This document shows, piece after piece, positions 1 to 9,295 of a stretch of DNA of 64,000 nucleotides (within the stretch, counting starts at the first letter, position 1; every line of letters starts with the position of its first letter). Under the pieces are notes generated by a model. That model did no database searches. It was not told the DNA's origin and saw only the letters and a program-made list of their open reading frames with translations. The translations under genes and the position numbers were made by a program. Source of the stretch: Janthinobacterium sp. 67 (GTDB lineage: Bacteria; Pseudomonadota; Gammaproteobacteria; Burkholderiales; Burkholderiaceae_D); NCBI RefSeq assembly GCF_002797895.1, contig NZ_PGES01000001.1, positions 4,216,001 to 4,280,000 of the forward strand, in the 5' to 3' direction.

Positions 1-676
1 ACAGCAGCGACAACGCCTGCGTGGCCAGCATGTCGGACAAGGGATTTTTCAGCAGGCGGCTGGTGTACGCTTCGATCGCATGCACCATGGCGTCGATGCC
101 CGTGGCGGCCGTCACGGCGGGAGGCAAGCCCAGGGTCAGGCTGGCGTCGAGGATGGCCAGGTCCGCATACAGTTGCGGCGCGACCACGCCCATCTTGTTG
201 GTGGCGCCCGTGGTGACGATGGCGATGTGCGTCACCTCCGAGCCCGTGCCGGCCGTGGTCGGCAATTGCACGAGGGGCAGGCGCTGACCGTGGACGTTGC
301 CGATGCCATACAGTTGCGCCAGTTCCTGGTGGCCTGGCGCCAGCACGGCGATCAGTTTGGCCACGTCCAGCGAGCTGCCACCACCGAGGCCGATCACCAG
401 TTCCACGTGAAACATCTGCGCCTGGGCCACGCCGGTCAGCACGACGGCTTCGGGCGGATCGGCTTGCACGTCGGAAAAGACGTGGACCTCGATGCCGGCA
501 GCCTGCAAGCTGTGCAAGGGAGCATCGGCCAGGCCCGTGCGTAAAAAACCCGCGTCGGTGACGAGCAGGGCGCGGCGGACGGTGGGGAAGTGGTGGGCGA
601 TGTGCGTGCCCAGTTGGGCGGCGGCGCCCGGTTCGACGATCAGATGCGGCACGGTGCGGAACTGGAAGGCGGACAT
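1..676 (-). CDS. Iron-containing alcohol dehydrogenase (partial, C-terminus outside window)
   Basis: The reading frame starts MSAFQFRTVPHLIVEPGAA and runs off the left edge, so about 225 N-terminal residues are visible of a family that is usually near 380. The GGGSSLD nucleotide-binding segment and the following TAGTGSEVT segment are diagnostic of group III, iron-dependent, NAD(P)-linked alcohol dehydrogenases; maleylacetate reductases belong to the same superfamily. The metal-binding His cluster would begin near the edge (GIDAMVHAIEAY is visible). The substrate cannot be told from this part. The gene lies downstream of the orphan nuoA on the same strand, with an 85-base gap holding a parS site. 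A third parS-like 16-mer lies inside the coding sequence. Confidence 0.85.
   Translation of the reverse strand, partial: MSAFQFRTVPHLIVEPGAAAQLGTHIAHHFPTVRRALLVTDAGFLRTGLADAPLHSLQAAGIEVHVFSDVQADPPEAVVLTGVAQAQMFHVELVIGLGGGSSLDVAKLIAVLAPGHQELAQLYGIGNVHGQRLPLVQLPTTAGTGSEVTHIAIVTTGATNKMGVVAPQLYADLAILDASLTLGLPPAVTAATGIDAMVHAIEAYTSRLLKNPLSDMLATQALSLL
399..414. promoter_or_regulatory. parS: parS-like site, inside the dehydrogenase gene
   Basis: Sixteen-mer AGTTCCACGTGAAACA matches 14 of 16 positions of the bacterial parS consensus TGTTTCACGTGAAACA. It is the weakest of three such sites within 1.25 kb. ParB, encoded at 5.4 kb, would bind it. Because it is intragenic and has two mismatches, it could be a low-affinity site. 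Confidence 0.55.
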
Positions 677-734
677 GCGTACTCCTGACGAGAAGGACAG
701 AAGCCAAGCTTACTCCGCTTTCCAGCCCCGCGCC

Positions 735-750
735 TGTTTCACGTGAAACC
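735..750. promoter_or_regulatory. parS: parS centromere-like site
   Basis: TGTTTCACGTGAAACC matches 15 of 16 consensus positions and is intergenic, between nuoA and the dehydrogenase gene. Location about 4.7 kb from parB and close to the origin-proximal mnmG-rsmG-parAB block is the usual arrangement for ParB loading sites. Confidence 0.9.
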
Positions 751-761
751 AGATGCGTCGC

Positions 762-1121
762 TTACTCCCAGTCCAGCGCGCCTTTTTTCCACTCATAGAC
801 GAGTCCGATTGTCAGCACGGCGAGAAAGCCCATGACGGCCCAGAAACCGGGCAAGCCCAGTGCATGGACATTGGCCGCCCACGGCATCAGAAAGATGACT
901 TCAATATCGAACAGGATGAACAGGATGGCGACCAGATAGAAGCGGACGTCGAACTTCATGCGCGCGTCGCCAAATGCTTCGAAGCCGCATTCGTACGGCG
1001 ACAGTTTTTGTGGGTCCGGTTTGTGCGGCCCGAGCGCGCGGCCCAGCAGCATGGGCACGATGCCGACGAGGATGCCGATCAGAATGAACAGGAGAACGGG
1101 AAAATAGTTTTCGAGGAGCAT
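762..1121 (-). CDS. nuoA: NADH-quinone oxidoreductase subunit A (isolated copy)
   Basis: A 119-residue protein with three predicted membrane helices and the full NuoA signature [18 protein letters not shown] followed by [21 protein letters not shown]. NuoA is a membrane subunit at the junction of the peripheral and membrane arms of respiratory complex I. The start MLLENYF was chosen because it gives the family length; longer upstream readings run into the SugE gene. No nuoB follows: the next gene on this strand is an alcohol dehydrogenase. It is therefore separated from any nuo operon, either as a second copy or as a relocated nuoA. It begins 11 bases after the gdx stop codon, so the two are probably co-transcribed. 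Confidence 0.92.
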   Translation of the reverse strand: MLLENYFPVLLFILIGILVGIVPMLLGRALGPHKPDPQKLSPYECGFEAFGDARMKFDVRFYLVAILFILFDIEVIFLMPWAANVHALGLPGFWAVMGFLAVLTIGLVYEWKKGALDWE

Positions 1122-1132
1122 GGGGATTCCTC

Positions 1133-1453
1133 TCAGTGGCTGGACGACAGTTTCATCAGCACGATGCCGCACACGATGAGGACGGCGGCGCACACGCGCA
1201 GGGTGTTGACTTGCTCGCCCAGAAAAACGATGCCGACGATAAAGGCGCCGACGGCGCCGATGCCGGTCCAGATCGTGTAGGCCGTGCCCAAGGGCAGGGT
1301 GCGCATGGCCAGTGACAGCAAGCCGAAGCTGGCGATCATCATGACGATGGTAATGACGGAGGGAGTAAGTTTGGTGAAACCCTCGGAGAGTTTCATCGAG
1401 TATGCCCACACGACTTCAAGCATGCCGGCAATGAGTAATAGTATCCAGGCCAT
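1133..1453 (-). CDS. gdx: Guanidinium exporter, small multidrug resistance family
   Basis: A 106-residue, four-helix SMR protein ([21 protein letters not shown]...). The membrane-embedded Glu13 in the first helix is the conserved proton/substrate residue, and the segment [14 protein letters not shown] is typical of the SugE/Gdx branch rather than the EmrE/QacE multidrug branch. Family knowledge: Gdx proteins are dual-topology dimers exporting guanidinium in exchange for protons. The assignment is strongly supported by a guanidine-II riboswitch about 20 bases upstream. The start is preceded by GGAG. The gene is divergent from mnmG and is followed closely by nuoA. The older symbol is sugE. Confidence 0.93.
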   Translation of the reverse strand: MAWILLLIAGMLEVVWAYSMKLSEGFTKLTPSVITIVMMIASFGLLSLAMRTLPLGTAYTIWTGIGAVGAFIVGIVFLGEQVNTLRVCAAVLIVCGIVLMKLSSSH

Positions 1454-1472
1454 GGCGGCTCCATATACAGAG

Positions 1473-1516
1473 CGGGCCGTCCCGGTGTGTTCCCATGATG
1501 GGGGAGGCCGTCCTCC
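1473..1516 (-). ncRNA. Guanidine-II (mini-ykkC) riboswitch
   Basis: Read on the minus strand, two hairpins precede gdx: GGAGG-ACGG-CCUCC (1516 to 1503) and CGGG-ACGG-CCCG (1484 to 1473), separated by 18 bases. Both have a perfect GC-rich stem and an ACGG tetraloop. Two stem-loops with ACGR loops upstream of an SMR gene are the defining features of the mini-ykkC/guanidine-II class, in which the loops bind guanidinium and kiss. The second hairpin ends 19 bases before the start codon, next to the GGAG ribosome binding site, which suggests translational control. Confidence 0.88.
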
Positions 1517-1632
1517 TGGATGATCGTCACGATGGCCACAGGCGTGGCCACGGATGCGGACGATGCGGCAATTGTAGCAAACATTGCAGGACGCCGCAGC
1601 CCCGTCGCGGGCGCTTTGCTGGCACTGCTGCG

Positions 1633-1648
1633 TGTTCCACGTGAAACA
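1633..1648. promoter_or_regulatory. parS: parS centromere-like site
   Basis: TGTTCCACGTGAAACA matches 15 of 16 positions of the parS consensus. It lies between the divergent gdx and mnmG genes, 3.8 kb from parB. Confidence 0.9.
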
Positions 1649-1709
1649 AAAATCGTCGTTGACTGGCCCATGCTGAGTAAAAATTAAGCAAAAATTGGCC
1701 CGTGGAAGG

Positions 1710-1735
1710 TTGCGCTTGCAAAAAGACTCTATAAT
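1710..1735 (+). promoter_or_regulatory. Likely mnmG promoter
   Basis: A perfect TATAAT hexamer at 1730-1735 lies 46 bases before the mnmG ATG. The upstream element is poor: TTGCGC at 1710-1715 is only 14 bases away. The -10 assignment is firmer than the -35. Confidence 0.5.
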
Positions 1736-1781
1736 CGGAGCTCTCTTCCCGCATTTTTACTTGCACTGTTACCTATTTATC

Positions 1782-3719
1782 ATGTTATTTCCTACAGAAT
1801 TCGACGTCATCGTTGTCGGCGGTGGTCACGCCGGCACCGAGGCGGCCCTCGCTTCCGCCCGCATGGGGCAGAAGACGCTATTGCTCACGCATAATATTGA
1901 GACGCTGGGCCAGATGTCGTGCAACCCCTCCATCGGTGGCATCGGCAAGGGCCACCTGGTCAAGGAAGTCGATGCCATGGGCGGCGCGATGGCGATTGCC
2001 ACCGACGAGTCCGGCATCCAGTTTCGCATCCTGAACTCCTCGAAAGGCCCGGCAGTCCGCGCCACGCGCGCCCAGGCCGACCGTATTTTGTACAAGGCCG
2101 CCATCCGCACGCGCCTGGAAAACCAGCCGAATCTGTGGCTGTTCCAGCAAGCCGTCGATGATTTGATCGTCGAAGGCGACCGCGTGGTTGGCGCCGTAAC
2201 GCAGATCGGCTTGAAGTTTCTTGCGCGCGCCGTCGTGCTGACGGCCGGTACCTTCCTCGACGGCAAGATCCATGTCGGCCTGAACAATTACTCGGCTGGC
2301 CGCGCCGGCGACCCTCCCGCCATCTCGCTGTCGGCCCGATTGAAAGAGCTGAAGCTGCCGCAAGGCCGCTTGAAAACGGGCACGCCGCCGCGCATCGATG
2401 GCCGCACGATCGACTTTTCCGTCATGCAGGAACAACCGGGCGACCTCGATCCCGTGCCTGTATTCTCCGTGATGGGCAACACGGCCATGCACCCGCGCCA
2501 GGTGCCGTGCTGGGTCACGCACACGAATAGCCAGACGCATGACATCATCCGTGCCGGCCTGGACCGCAGCCCCATGTACACGGGCGTCATCGAAGGCGTG
2601 GGCCCCCGTTATTGCCCCTCCATCGAAGACAAGATCCACCGTTTCTCGGGCAAGGAATCGCACCAGATCTTCCTCGAGCCGGAAGGCTTGACGACGCACG
2701 AGTTCTATCCGAACGGCATCTCCACGAGCTTGCCATTCGACGTGCAGATCGCGCTGGTGCAGTCGATGAAGGGCATGGAAAACGCCCACATCCTGCGCCC
2801 TGGCTACGCCATCGAATACGATTATTTCGACCCGCGCGGCTTGAAAGCCTCGCTGGAAACGAAGGCCGTCGCAGGCCTGTTCTTCGCCGGCCAGATCAAC
2901 GGCACCACGGGCTACGAAGAAGCGGCCGCGCAAGGCATGCTGGCGGGCCTGAATGCGGCCTTGCTGACGCAGGACAAGGAAGCCTGGGTACCGGGCCGCT
3001 CCGAGGCCTATCTGGGCGTGCTGGTCGACGATCTGATCACCCAGGGCGTGCAGGAACCGTACCGCATGTTCACCAGCCGCGCCGAGTACCGCTTGAGCCT
3101 GCGCGAAGACAATGCCGACATGCGCCTGACGGAAATCGGCCGCGCTCTGGGCTGCGTGGGCGACGCCCAGTGGCAAGCGTTCGAGACCAAGCGTGAAGCG
3201 GTGGCGCTGGAACTCGAGCGCCTGCGTTCCACGTGGGTCAACCCGCGCATCCTGGCGGCCGCCGAATCGGAACGCATCGTTGGCCAGGCCATCGAGCGCG
3301 AATACTCGCTGGCGGACTTGCTGCGCCGCCCGAACGTCGCCTACGACACCCTGATGAGCATGACGGGCATCGAAGGCCAGCCCCTGGCCGGTCCCGGCGT
3401 GGAGGATGCGGCCGTGCGCGAACAGGTGGAAATCCAGCTCAAATACGCGGGCTACATCGAGCGCCAGAGCAAGGAAATCGAGCGTCACGAACACTATGAA
3501 AACCTGGCCTTGCCCGAAGGTTTCAACTACCTCGATATCGGCGCACTGTCGGTCGAAGTACGGCAAAAACTCGACAAGCAGCGCCCGGAAACCCTGGGCC
3601 AGGCATCGCGCATTTCCGGCGTGACACCGGCGGCGATTTCGCTGCTGCTGGTGCACCTGAAAAAGCGCGGTTTTGGCGCCGCGCACACCACCACTTTAAA
3701 GGACGAGGTTGTTGAATGA
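1782..3719 (+). CDS. mnmG: tRNA U34 5-carboxymethylaminomethyl modification enzyme, FAD subunit
   Basis: A 645-residue MnmG (GidA). With MnmE it modifies U34 of tRNAs reading two-family-box codons, using FAD, NADH, glycine or ammonium and methylene-tetrahydrofolate. The Rossmann FAD motif GGGHAG is at residues 13-18 and the highly conserved [19 protein letters not shown] follows. C-terminal segments such as [15 protein letters not shown] are diagnostic. I chose the ATG of MLFPTEFDV because the frame's earlier start at 1695 would place the promoter TATAAT inside the gene. It overlaps rsmG by four bases (ATGA), indicating translational coupling. Confidence 0.98.
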   Translation: MLFPTEFDVIVVGGGHAGTEAALASARMGQKTLLLTHNIETLGQMSCNPSIGGIGKGHLVKEVDAMGGAMAIATDESGIQFRILNSSKGPAVRATRAQADRILYKAAIRTRLENQPNLWLFQQAVDDLIVEGDRVVGAVTQIGLKFLARAVVLTAGTFLDGKIHVGLNNYSAGRAGDPPAISLSARLKELKLPQGRLKTGTPPRIDGRTIDFSVMQEQPGDLDPVPVFSVMGNTAMHPRQVPCWVTHTNSQTHDIIRAGLDRSPMYTGVIEGVGPRYCPSIEDKIHRFSGKESHQIFLEPEGLTTHEFYPNGISTSLPFDVQIALVQSMKGMENAHILRPGYAIEYDYFDPRGLKASLETKAVAGLFFAGQINGTTGYEEAAAQGMLAGLNAALLTQDKEAWVPGRSEAYLGVLVDDLITQGVQEPYRMFTSRAEYRLSLREDNADMRLTEIGRALGCVGDAQWQAFETKREAVALELERLRSTWVNPRILAAAESERIVGQAIEREYSLADLLRRPNVAYDTLMSMTGIEGQPLAGPGVEDAAVREQVEIQLKYAGYIERQSKEIERHEHYENLALPEGFNYLDIGALSVEVRQKLDKQRPETLGQASRISGVTPAAISLLLVHLKKRGFGAAHTTTLKDEVVE

Positions 3720-4360
3720 AGCAGTTTGACCGGGCCGCACTGGCCCCCATTTTGAATGAAGGCATCGCCGCGCTGGGGCTCGATCTGAGCGCGGATCAGA
3801 CGGAAAAACTGCTCGATTACCTGGCCTTGCTGGCCAAATGGAATAGCGTGTACAACCTGACGTCGGTGCGCGATCCGATGCAGATGCTGACCCTACACGT
3901 GCTCGATTCGCTGGCCGCCGTGCCGGCGTTCGCGCAGGCGAAAAACGTGCTCGACGTGGGCGCCGGCGGCGGCTTGCCGGGCATGGTCCTGGCCATCGCG
4001 CGGCCCGACGTGAAGGTGTCGATGATCGACACCGTGCATAAAAAGACGGCTTTTTTGACGCAAGTGAAGGCTGAACTGGGCTTGAGCAACGTCACCGTGT
4101 ACACGAAACGGGTGGAACAGCTGGAAGTGCAGCAGAAATTCGACGTGATCACCTCGCGCGCCTTTGCCGACCTGTCCGACTTCGTCAACTGGTCGAACCA
4201 TGTGCTGGCCGAGGGCGGGCAATATATCGCCTTGAAAGGGGTGGCGCCGCCAGACGAGAGAGAGCGACTGCCGGCAGACTGGAAAGTGACGGAATTACGC
4301 GCAATTCAGGTACCAGGGCTAAATGCAGAGCGTCATCTGGTCTTTATAGCAAGAATTTAA
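3716..4360 (+). CDS. rsmG: 16S rRNA (guanine-527 N7) methyltransferase
   Basis: A 214-residue RsmG (GidB). It methylates G527 of 16S rRNA with S-adenosylmethionine on the assembled 30S subunit. The SAM-binding loop [10 protein letters not shown] is at residues 80-89. The N-terminal helix pair with [12 protein letters not shown] and the later TSRAFADL segment are family hallmarks. The start overlaps the mnmG stop by four bases, and the pair precedes parAB as in many bacteria near the origin. No terminator follows; instead there is a very AT-rich repeat block before parA. Confidence 0.97.
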   Translation: MKQFDRAALAPILNEGIAALGLDLSADQTEKLLDYLALLAKWNSVYNLTSVRDPMQMLTLHVLDSLAAVPAFAQAKNVLDVGAGGGLPGMVLAIARPDVKVSMIDTVHKKTAFLTQVKAELGLSNVTVYTKRVEQLEVQQKFDVITSRAFADLSDFVNWSNHVLAEGGQYIALKGVAPPDERERLPADWKVTELRAIQVPGLNAERHLVFIARI

Positions 4361-4376
4361 AAGCCGAAAAATTAAA

Positions 4377-4471
4377 CGGTATAAATGAAATAAACAGTTT
4401 ATACGGTATAAATTATATAAACCGTATAAACGATTTATATCGTATAAATGAAATAAACAGTATAAATCGTT
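4377..4471. repeat. AT-rich direct and inverted repeat block upstream of parA
   Basis: The 20-base GTATAAATGAAATAAACAGT occurs exactly twice (4379-4398 and 4442-4461), 63 bases apart. Between the copies is a perfect 10-base inverted repeat, TTTATACGGT / ACCGTATAAA (4398-4407 and 4421-4430, 13-base spacer), and a near-palindrome CGATTTATATCG. The block is almost free of G and C while flanking genes are GC-rich. It sits in the 168-base gap between rsmG and parA and is the natural place for a parAB promoter or operator. I do not recognise it as a known element. Confidence 0.75.
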
Positions 4472-4528
4472 TCGGCATGATGCCGGGGCGCATGATGAAG
4501 TTTGCATCTCTTTACAACTAGAAGATAC

Positions 4529-5299
4529 ATGGCCAAAATTTTTTGTGTAGCAAATCAAAAGGGTGGTGTTGGTAAAACCACAACAAGCGTCAACCTCTCC
4601 GCCGGTCTGGCCAAGTTGAACCAGCGCGTGCTGCTGGTCGACCTCGACCCGCAGGGCAATGCGACCATGGGCGCCGGCATCAACAAGGCCGGCCTGAAGG
4701 CATCGACCTATGAAGTCATGCTGGGCGAGTCCGATGTCAAAACGGCACGCCAGCGTTCGGAAGCGGGGCGCTTCGATGTCTTGCCGTCGAACCGCGAGCT
4801 GGCCGGCGCGGAAGTGGAGATGGTCGAGCTGGACAACCGCGAACGCCGCCTCAAGGATGCGCTGGCCGAAGTGGATGGCGAATACGACTTCATCCTGGTA
4901 GATTGCCCACCGGCATTATCGATGCTGACCCTGAACGGCCTGTGCGCCGCGCATGGCGTGATCATCCCGATGCAGTGCGAGTACTACGCGCTGGAAGGCT
5001 TGTCCGACCTGGTCAACACCATCAAGAAGGTGCATGCCAATCTGAACCCGGACTTGAAGATCATCGGCTTGCTGCGCGTGATGTTCGACCCGCGCATGAC
5101 ATTATCGCAACAAGTGTCGGCGCAGCTGGAACAGCACTTCGGCGACAAGGTGTTCAATACCATCATCCCGCGCAATGTGCGCCTGGCCGAAGCGCCGTCG
5201 TACGGCTTGCCCGGCGTGACCTTCGACCCGAGTTCGAAAGGCGCCCAGGCGTATATCGCTTTCGGCGCCGAGATGGTCGAACGCATCAAACATATGTAA
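4529..5299 (+). CDS. parA: Chromosome partitioning ATPase ParA (Soj)
   Basis: A 256-residue ParA/Soj-type ATPase of the deviant Walker A family: KGGVGKTTTS at residues 11-20 supplies the signature lysine, and VDLDPQGNATMG and VDCPPALSML are the Walker A-prime and B regions. It binds DNA nonspecifically as an ATP dimer and moves ParB-parS complexes, segregating the origin region. The start MAKIFCVANQ was chosen over an upstream ATG at 4502 because it matches family N-termini. It is followed by parB after a 130-base gap filled by a palindromic repeat. Confidence 0.97.
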   Translation: MAKIFCVANQKGGVGKTTTSVNLSAGLAKLNQRVLLVDLDPQGNATMGAGINKAGLKASTYEVMLGESDVKTARQRSEAGRFDVLPSNRELAGAEVEMVELDNRERRLKDALAEVDGEYDFILVDCPPALSMLTLNGLCAAHGVIIPMQCEYYALEGLSDLVNTIKKVHANLNPDLKIIGLLRVMFDPRMTLSQQVSAQLEQHFGDKVFNTIIPRNVRLAEAPSYGLPGVTFDPSSKGAQAYIAFGAEMVERIKHM

Positions 5300-5310
5300 A
5301 CAGCAGTATC

Positions 5311-5411
5311 GGGGTCGGACCCTTTGGGTCTGACCCCGGCTTTAGCGGTTGGGCTGAAAAACTGCCAACCCCAAGAAAAATACTGGGGTCGGACCCGGAG
5401 GGTCTGACCCC
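5311..5411. repeat. REP-like palindrome pair between parA and parB
   Basis: Two 27-base copies of GGGGTCGGACCC-N3-GGGTCTGACCCC occur at 5311-5337 and 5385-5411. Each forms a long GC-rich hairpin. They bracket a third weak inverted repeat (GGTTGG / CCAACC). The pair looks like a two-unit REP/BIME-type extragenic element. It lies inside what should be a parAB transcript, so it could alter the ParA:ParB ratio. Confidence 0.8.
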
Positions 5412-5429
5412 TTAGTTAATTAGGACAGC

Positions 5430-6317
5430 ATGGCTACGAAAAAATTAAAAGGACTGGGTCGCGGACTCGACGCCCTGTTGGGCGGCGGCGGTGGCGACTT
5501 CGCCAGTCCGGACACGAATCAACCGTCGAACTTGCCCGTGTCACAAATGCAAGCGGGCAAATACCAGCCGCGCACGCGCATGGACGAGGGGGCCTTGAAT
5601 GAACTGGCCGCCTCGATCAAGGCGCAAGGGCTGATGCAGCCGATCCTGGTGCGCCCGATCGGGCAAGACACCTTGAGCGGACTTGTCAAATATGAAATCA
5701 TCGCCGGCGAACGCCGTTTCCGCGCTTCGCAACTGGCCGGCCTGACGGAAGTGCCGGTGCTGGTGCGCGACGTCGACGACCTGGCCGCCGCGGCCATGGC
5801 GCTGATCGAGAACATCCAGCGCGAAGACCTGAACCCGCTGGAAGAAGCGCAGGGCATCCATCGCCTGATCGCCGACTTCAGTTTTACGCATGAGCAAGCG
5901 GCCACTGCGCTGGGACGCTCGCGCAGCGCCGTGTCGAACCTGTTGCGTTTGATGAACCTGGCAGCTCCCGTGCAAACCATGCTGATGGCCGGCGATATCG
6001 ACATGGGCCACGCGCGCGCGCTGCTGGCCGTCGATGCGGCCAGCCAGATTACCCTGGCGAACCAGGTCGTGGCCAAGCGCCTGTCCGTGCGCGAAACGGA
6101 AAAGCTCGTCACCCGCACGCTCGAGGAAGCGGCCAACCCGGTCGAACCGCGGCAAAAGGAAAAGTCCGGCGACATCGCGCGCCTGGAAGAAGAGCTGTCC
6201 GATGCGCTGGCCACGCCCGTGGTGTTCAAGATGGGCAACAAGGGCCGTGGTCAATTGGTGATCGATTTTGCCGATCTTGACGTATTGGATGGTTTGTTGA
6301 CCCGCTTGCGTGGTTAA
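5430..6317 (+). CDS. parB: Chromosome partitioning protein ParB (Spo0J)
   Basis: A 295-residue ParB. It has the N-terminal ParA-stimulating peptide KGLGRGLDALLGG at residues 7-19, a ParB/sulfiredoxin-fold CTP-binding domain with GERRFRASQLAG, the ENIQREDLNPLEEA box, and a helix-turn-helix for parS recognition (EQAATALGRSRSAVSNLLRL). A C-terminal dimerisation domain follows. It binds parS, of which three candidates lie 3.8-5 kb upstream, and slides on DNA as a CTP clamp. The 270-base gap that follows holds the atp promoter. Confidence 0.97.
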   Translation: MATKKLKGLGRGLDALLGGGGGDFASPDTNQPSNLPVSQMQAGKYQPRTRMDEGALNELAASIKAQGLMQPILVRPIGQDTLSGLVKYEIIAGERRFRASQLAGLTEVPVLVRDVDDLAAAAMALIENIQREDLNPLEEAQGIHRLIADFSFTHEQAATALGRSRSAVSNLLRLMNLAAPVQTMLMAGDIDMGHARALLAVDAASQITLANQVVAKRLSVRETEKLVTRTLEEAANPVEPRQKEKSGDIARLEEELSDALATPVVFKMGNKGRGQLVIDFADLDVLDGLLTRLRG

Positions 6318-6515
6318 ATAGCAAGCTGCAAAGGCAGGGGCCATGCGGGTGTGGACAACCGGGCCATGCTTTCCGGATGCACCACGTGATTCCTTGATAA
6401 CATGGCTGGGAGCGGCCAGACAAGCGGCTTTGCCATATAGTGGTGCAAATGGCGGCGAATAGTCGGTAAAGCGTCAGTTTCACGCAGCAATTGCCCTGCT
6501 GCGGTGCAGCAACGT

Positions 6516-6545
6516 TTGACTCTATAGATCAAAGCCAACTATAAT
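6516..6545 (+). promoter_or_regulatory. Sigma-70 promoter of the atp operon
   Basis: TTGACT (6516-6521) and a perfect TATAAT (6540-6545) are separated by 18 bases, placing transcription start about 35 bases before atpI. The rest of the 270-base gap after parB shows nothing else I can name. Confidence 0.8.
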
Positions 6546-6587
6546 CCCGTGTCTTTGCGTGTGTAGATTTTTCTGGGAACTTGGCAA

Positions 6588-6956
6588 TTGAGTGATTCAC
6601 AACAAAGTATTGCCAAGCCAGTCTACAAAGTAGTTGCCTTGCAGCTAGCAATCGCTATCAGTTTTGCCACGATCACCCTGTTTTTCGGTGGCAGTGTGAA
6701 AGGCTGGTCCGCCGCATACGGCGGCGCTATCGCAGTCATCGGTAGCCTGGTGTATGCCCTGTTGGTAGTTCGCGGTTCTAGCGACGCCAATAAGGCATTC
6801 CGGGCGCATTTGCGCGCAGAAGTGGTGAAAATATTTATCACAGCGGTGCTGTTTATATTGGCACTGGTGTTGTTTCAGTCGGCCGCCTGGTTATGGCTGA
6901 TCTTGGGTTTCGCGGTGGCAACCTTAGCATACTGGTTTTCATTGCTCGCTGTTTAA
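6588..6956 (+). CDS. atpI: ATP synthase subunit I (assembly factor)
   Basis: A 122-residue, four-helix membrane protein opening the ATP synthase operon. Position and topology identify it as AtpI, which helps c-ring assembly and possibly Mg2+ supply. Helices are visible around ALQLAIAISFATITLFF, AYGGAIAVIGSLVYALLV, IFITAVLFILALVLF and WLWLILGFAVATLAYWF. The start is a TTG codon (MSDSQQSIAK...); no ATG gives the usual length. The ribosome binding site is weak, which fits the low expression usual for atpI. Confidence 0.88.
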   Translation: MSDSQQSIAKPVYKVVALQLAIAISFATITLFFGGSVKGWSAAYGGAIAVIGSLVYALLVVRGSSDANKAFRAHLRAEVVKIFITAVLFILALVLFQSAAWLWLILGFAVATLAYWFSLLAV

Positions 6957-6986
6957 TCATTGGTTTTGGGGCCTGTTGAGCTCTGA

Positions 6987-8155
<1,169 letters not shown>

Positions 8156-8198
8156 TTCGCTCCAACCCTAGGAGAAACTTTTAGTTAGGAGCAAAGGT

Positions 8199-8669
8199 AT
8201 GGACATCAATATGTCGCTCATCGGCCAGATGATCACCTTCGCGGTGTTGGTCTGGTTCTCGATGAAGTTCGTATTTCCAGCGCTGAACAACGCGCTGGAT
8301 GAGCGTGCCAAACGAATCGCGGATGGATTGGCTGCGGCCGATCAAGGTCAGGCTTCGATGGCAGTCGCTGAAAAGCGTGCGCAAGAGGCATTGAACAGTG
8401 CACGTGAAGAAGCGTCGCAACGCGTTGCTGACGCTGAAAAGCGCGCGCAGCTGGTTGCTGAAGAGATCAAGCAAAATGCACAAGCTGAAGCTGCGCGTAT
8501 CATTGCGCAAGCCCAGTCGGACGCCGAACAGCAACTGTCGAAAGCACGCGAACAATTGCGCGCTCAGGTGGCTGACCTGGCTGTCAAGGGTGCCGAGCAG
8601 ATCTTGAAGCGTGAAGTAAACCCAACGGCTCACGCCGAAATGTTGCAGCGTCTTGCTGTCGAGCTGTAA
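8199..8669 (+). CDS. atpF: F1Fo ATP synthase subunit b
   Basis: A 156-residue peripheral-stalk subunit: one N-terminal membrane helix (residues about 5-27, [21 protein letters not shown]), then a long charged, alanine-rich coiled coil and a C-terminal delta-binding segment. A GGAG site precedes the start MDINMSL. The length equals that of E. coli AtpF. Confidence 0.98.
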   Translation: MDINMSLIGQMITFAVLVWFSMKFVFPALNNALDERAKRIADGLAAADQGQASMAVAEKRAQEALNSAREEASQRVADAEKRAQLVAEEIKQNAQAEAARIIAQAQSDAEQQLSKAREQLRAQVADLAVKGAEQILKREVNPTAHAEMLQRLAVEL

Positions 8670-8671
8670 TC

Positions 8672-9217
8672 ATGGCAGAACTCGCAACCGTCGCCCGTCC
8701 CTACGCGGAAGCTTTGTTCCGCGTAGCCCAAGCTGGTAAGGAGTCAAGCAACCTCGCGGCGTGGTCCGAACTGGTGTCCGAACTGGCACAGATCGGTAGC
8801 CACCCCGAGGTACAGGCGTACGCGCGCAATCCGAAAGTTTCGGAAAGCGACGTCGCCGCCACCATCCTGTCGTTGTTGAAATCGCCGCTCAATGAGGAAG
8901 TGAAAAACTTCGTCACGATGTTGATCGAAAATGGCCGCATCAGCCTGCTGCCGGAAATCGGCGCGCAATTCCATGCCTTGAAAAATGGCCTGGAAGGTGC
9001 GGCTGACGCCGAGATCACGAGCGCTTTCGATCTGAGCGAAGGCCAAACGGCCGAGCTGGTCGCAACGCTGGAAAAGAAATTCAGTCGTAAGCTCAACCCT
9101 GCCGTCACAGTGGATCCATCGCTGCTCGGCGGCGTGCGCGTGGTCGTTGGCGACCAGGTGCTCGATACCTCGGTGCGCGCCAAGTTGCAGCAACTGCACG
9201 CTGCACTGGTGTCGTAA
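8672..9217 (+). CDS. atpH: F1 ATP synthase subunit delta
   Basis: A 181-residue OSCP/delta subunit joining the b stalk to the top of F1. The N-terminal YAEALFRVA and the C-terminal [29 protein letters not shown] are signatures of the family. It starts two bases after the atpF stop. Confidence 0.98.
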   Translation: MAELATVARPYAEALFRVAQAGKESSNLAAWSELVSELAQIGSHPEVQAYARNPKVSESDVAATILSLLKSPLNEEVKNFVTMLIENGRISLLPEIGAQFHALKNGLEGAADAEITSAFDLSEGQTAELVATLEKKFSRKLNPAVTVDPSLLGGVRVVVGDQVLDTSVRAKLQQLHAALVS

Positions 9218-9295
9218 GACACGCGCTTCGGCAGGCCAGCTTAGACAGACCCTTACCCCTCGCGCAAGCTGAGAGAAACACTTTTAGGAGTTAGT

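Larger units (their letters stand above)
1454..1781. other. Divergent intergenic region gdx / mnmG
   Basis: Of these 328 bases, the left part is the gdx leader with the riboswitch. The middle holds a parS site at 1633-1648. The right part holds the mnmG promoter and an untranslated leader of about 45 bases without a clear Shine-Dalgarno sequence. I see no additional gene. Confidence 0.6.

Noticed and set aside
1695..1781. Upstream in-frame start giving mnmG 29 more residues
   Set aside because: It would place the TATAAT promoter element inside the gene, and the extra sequence does not resemble MnmG N-termini.
1878..3686. 602-codon minus-strand frame inside mnmG
   Set aside because: Shadow of GC-rich codon bias; the plus-strand protein matches MnmG throughout and the minus translation has no recognisable motif.
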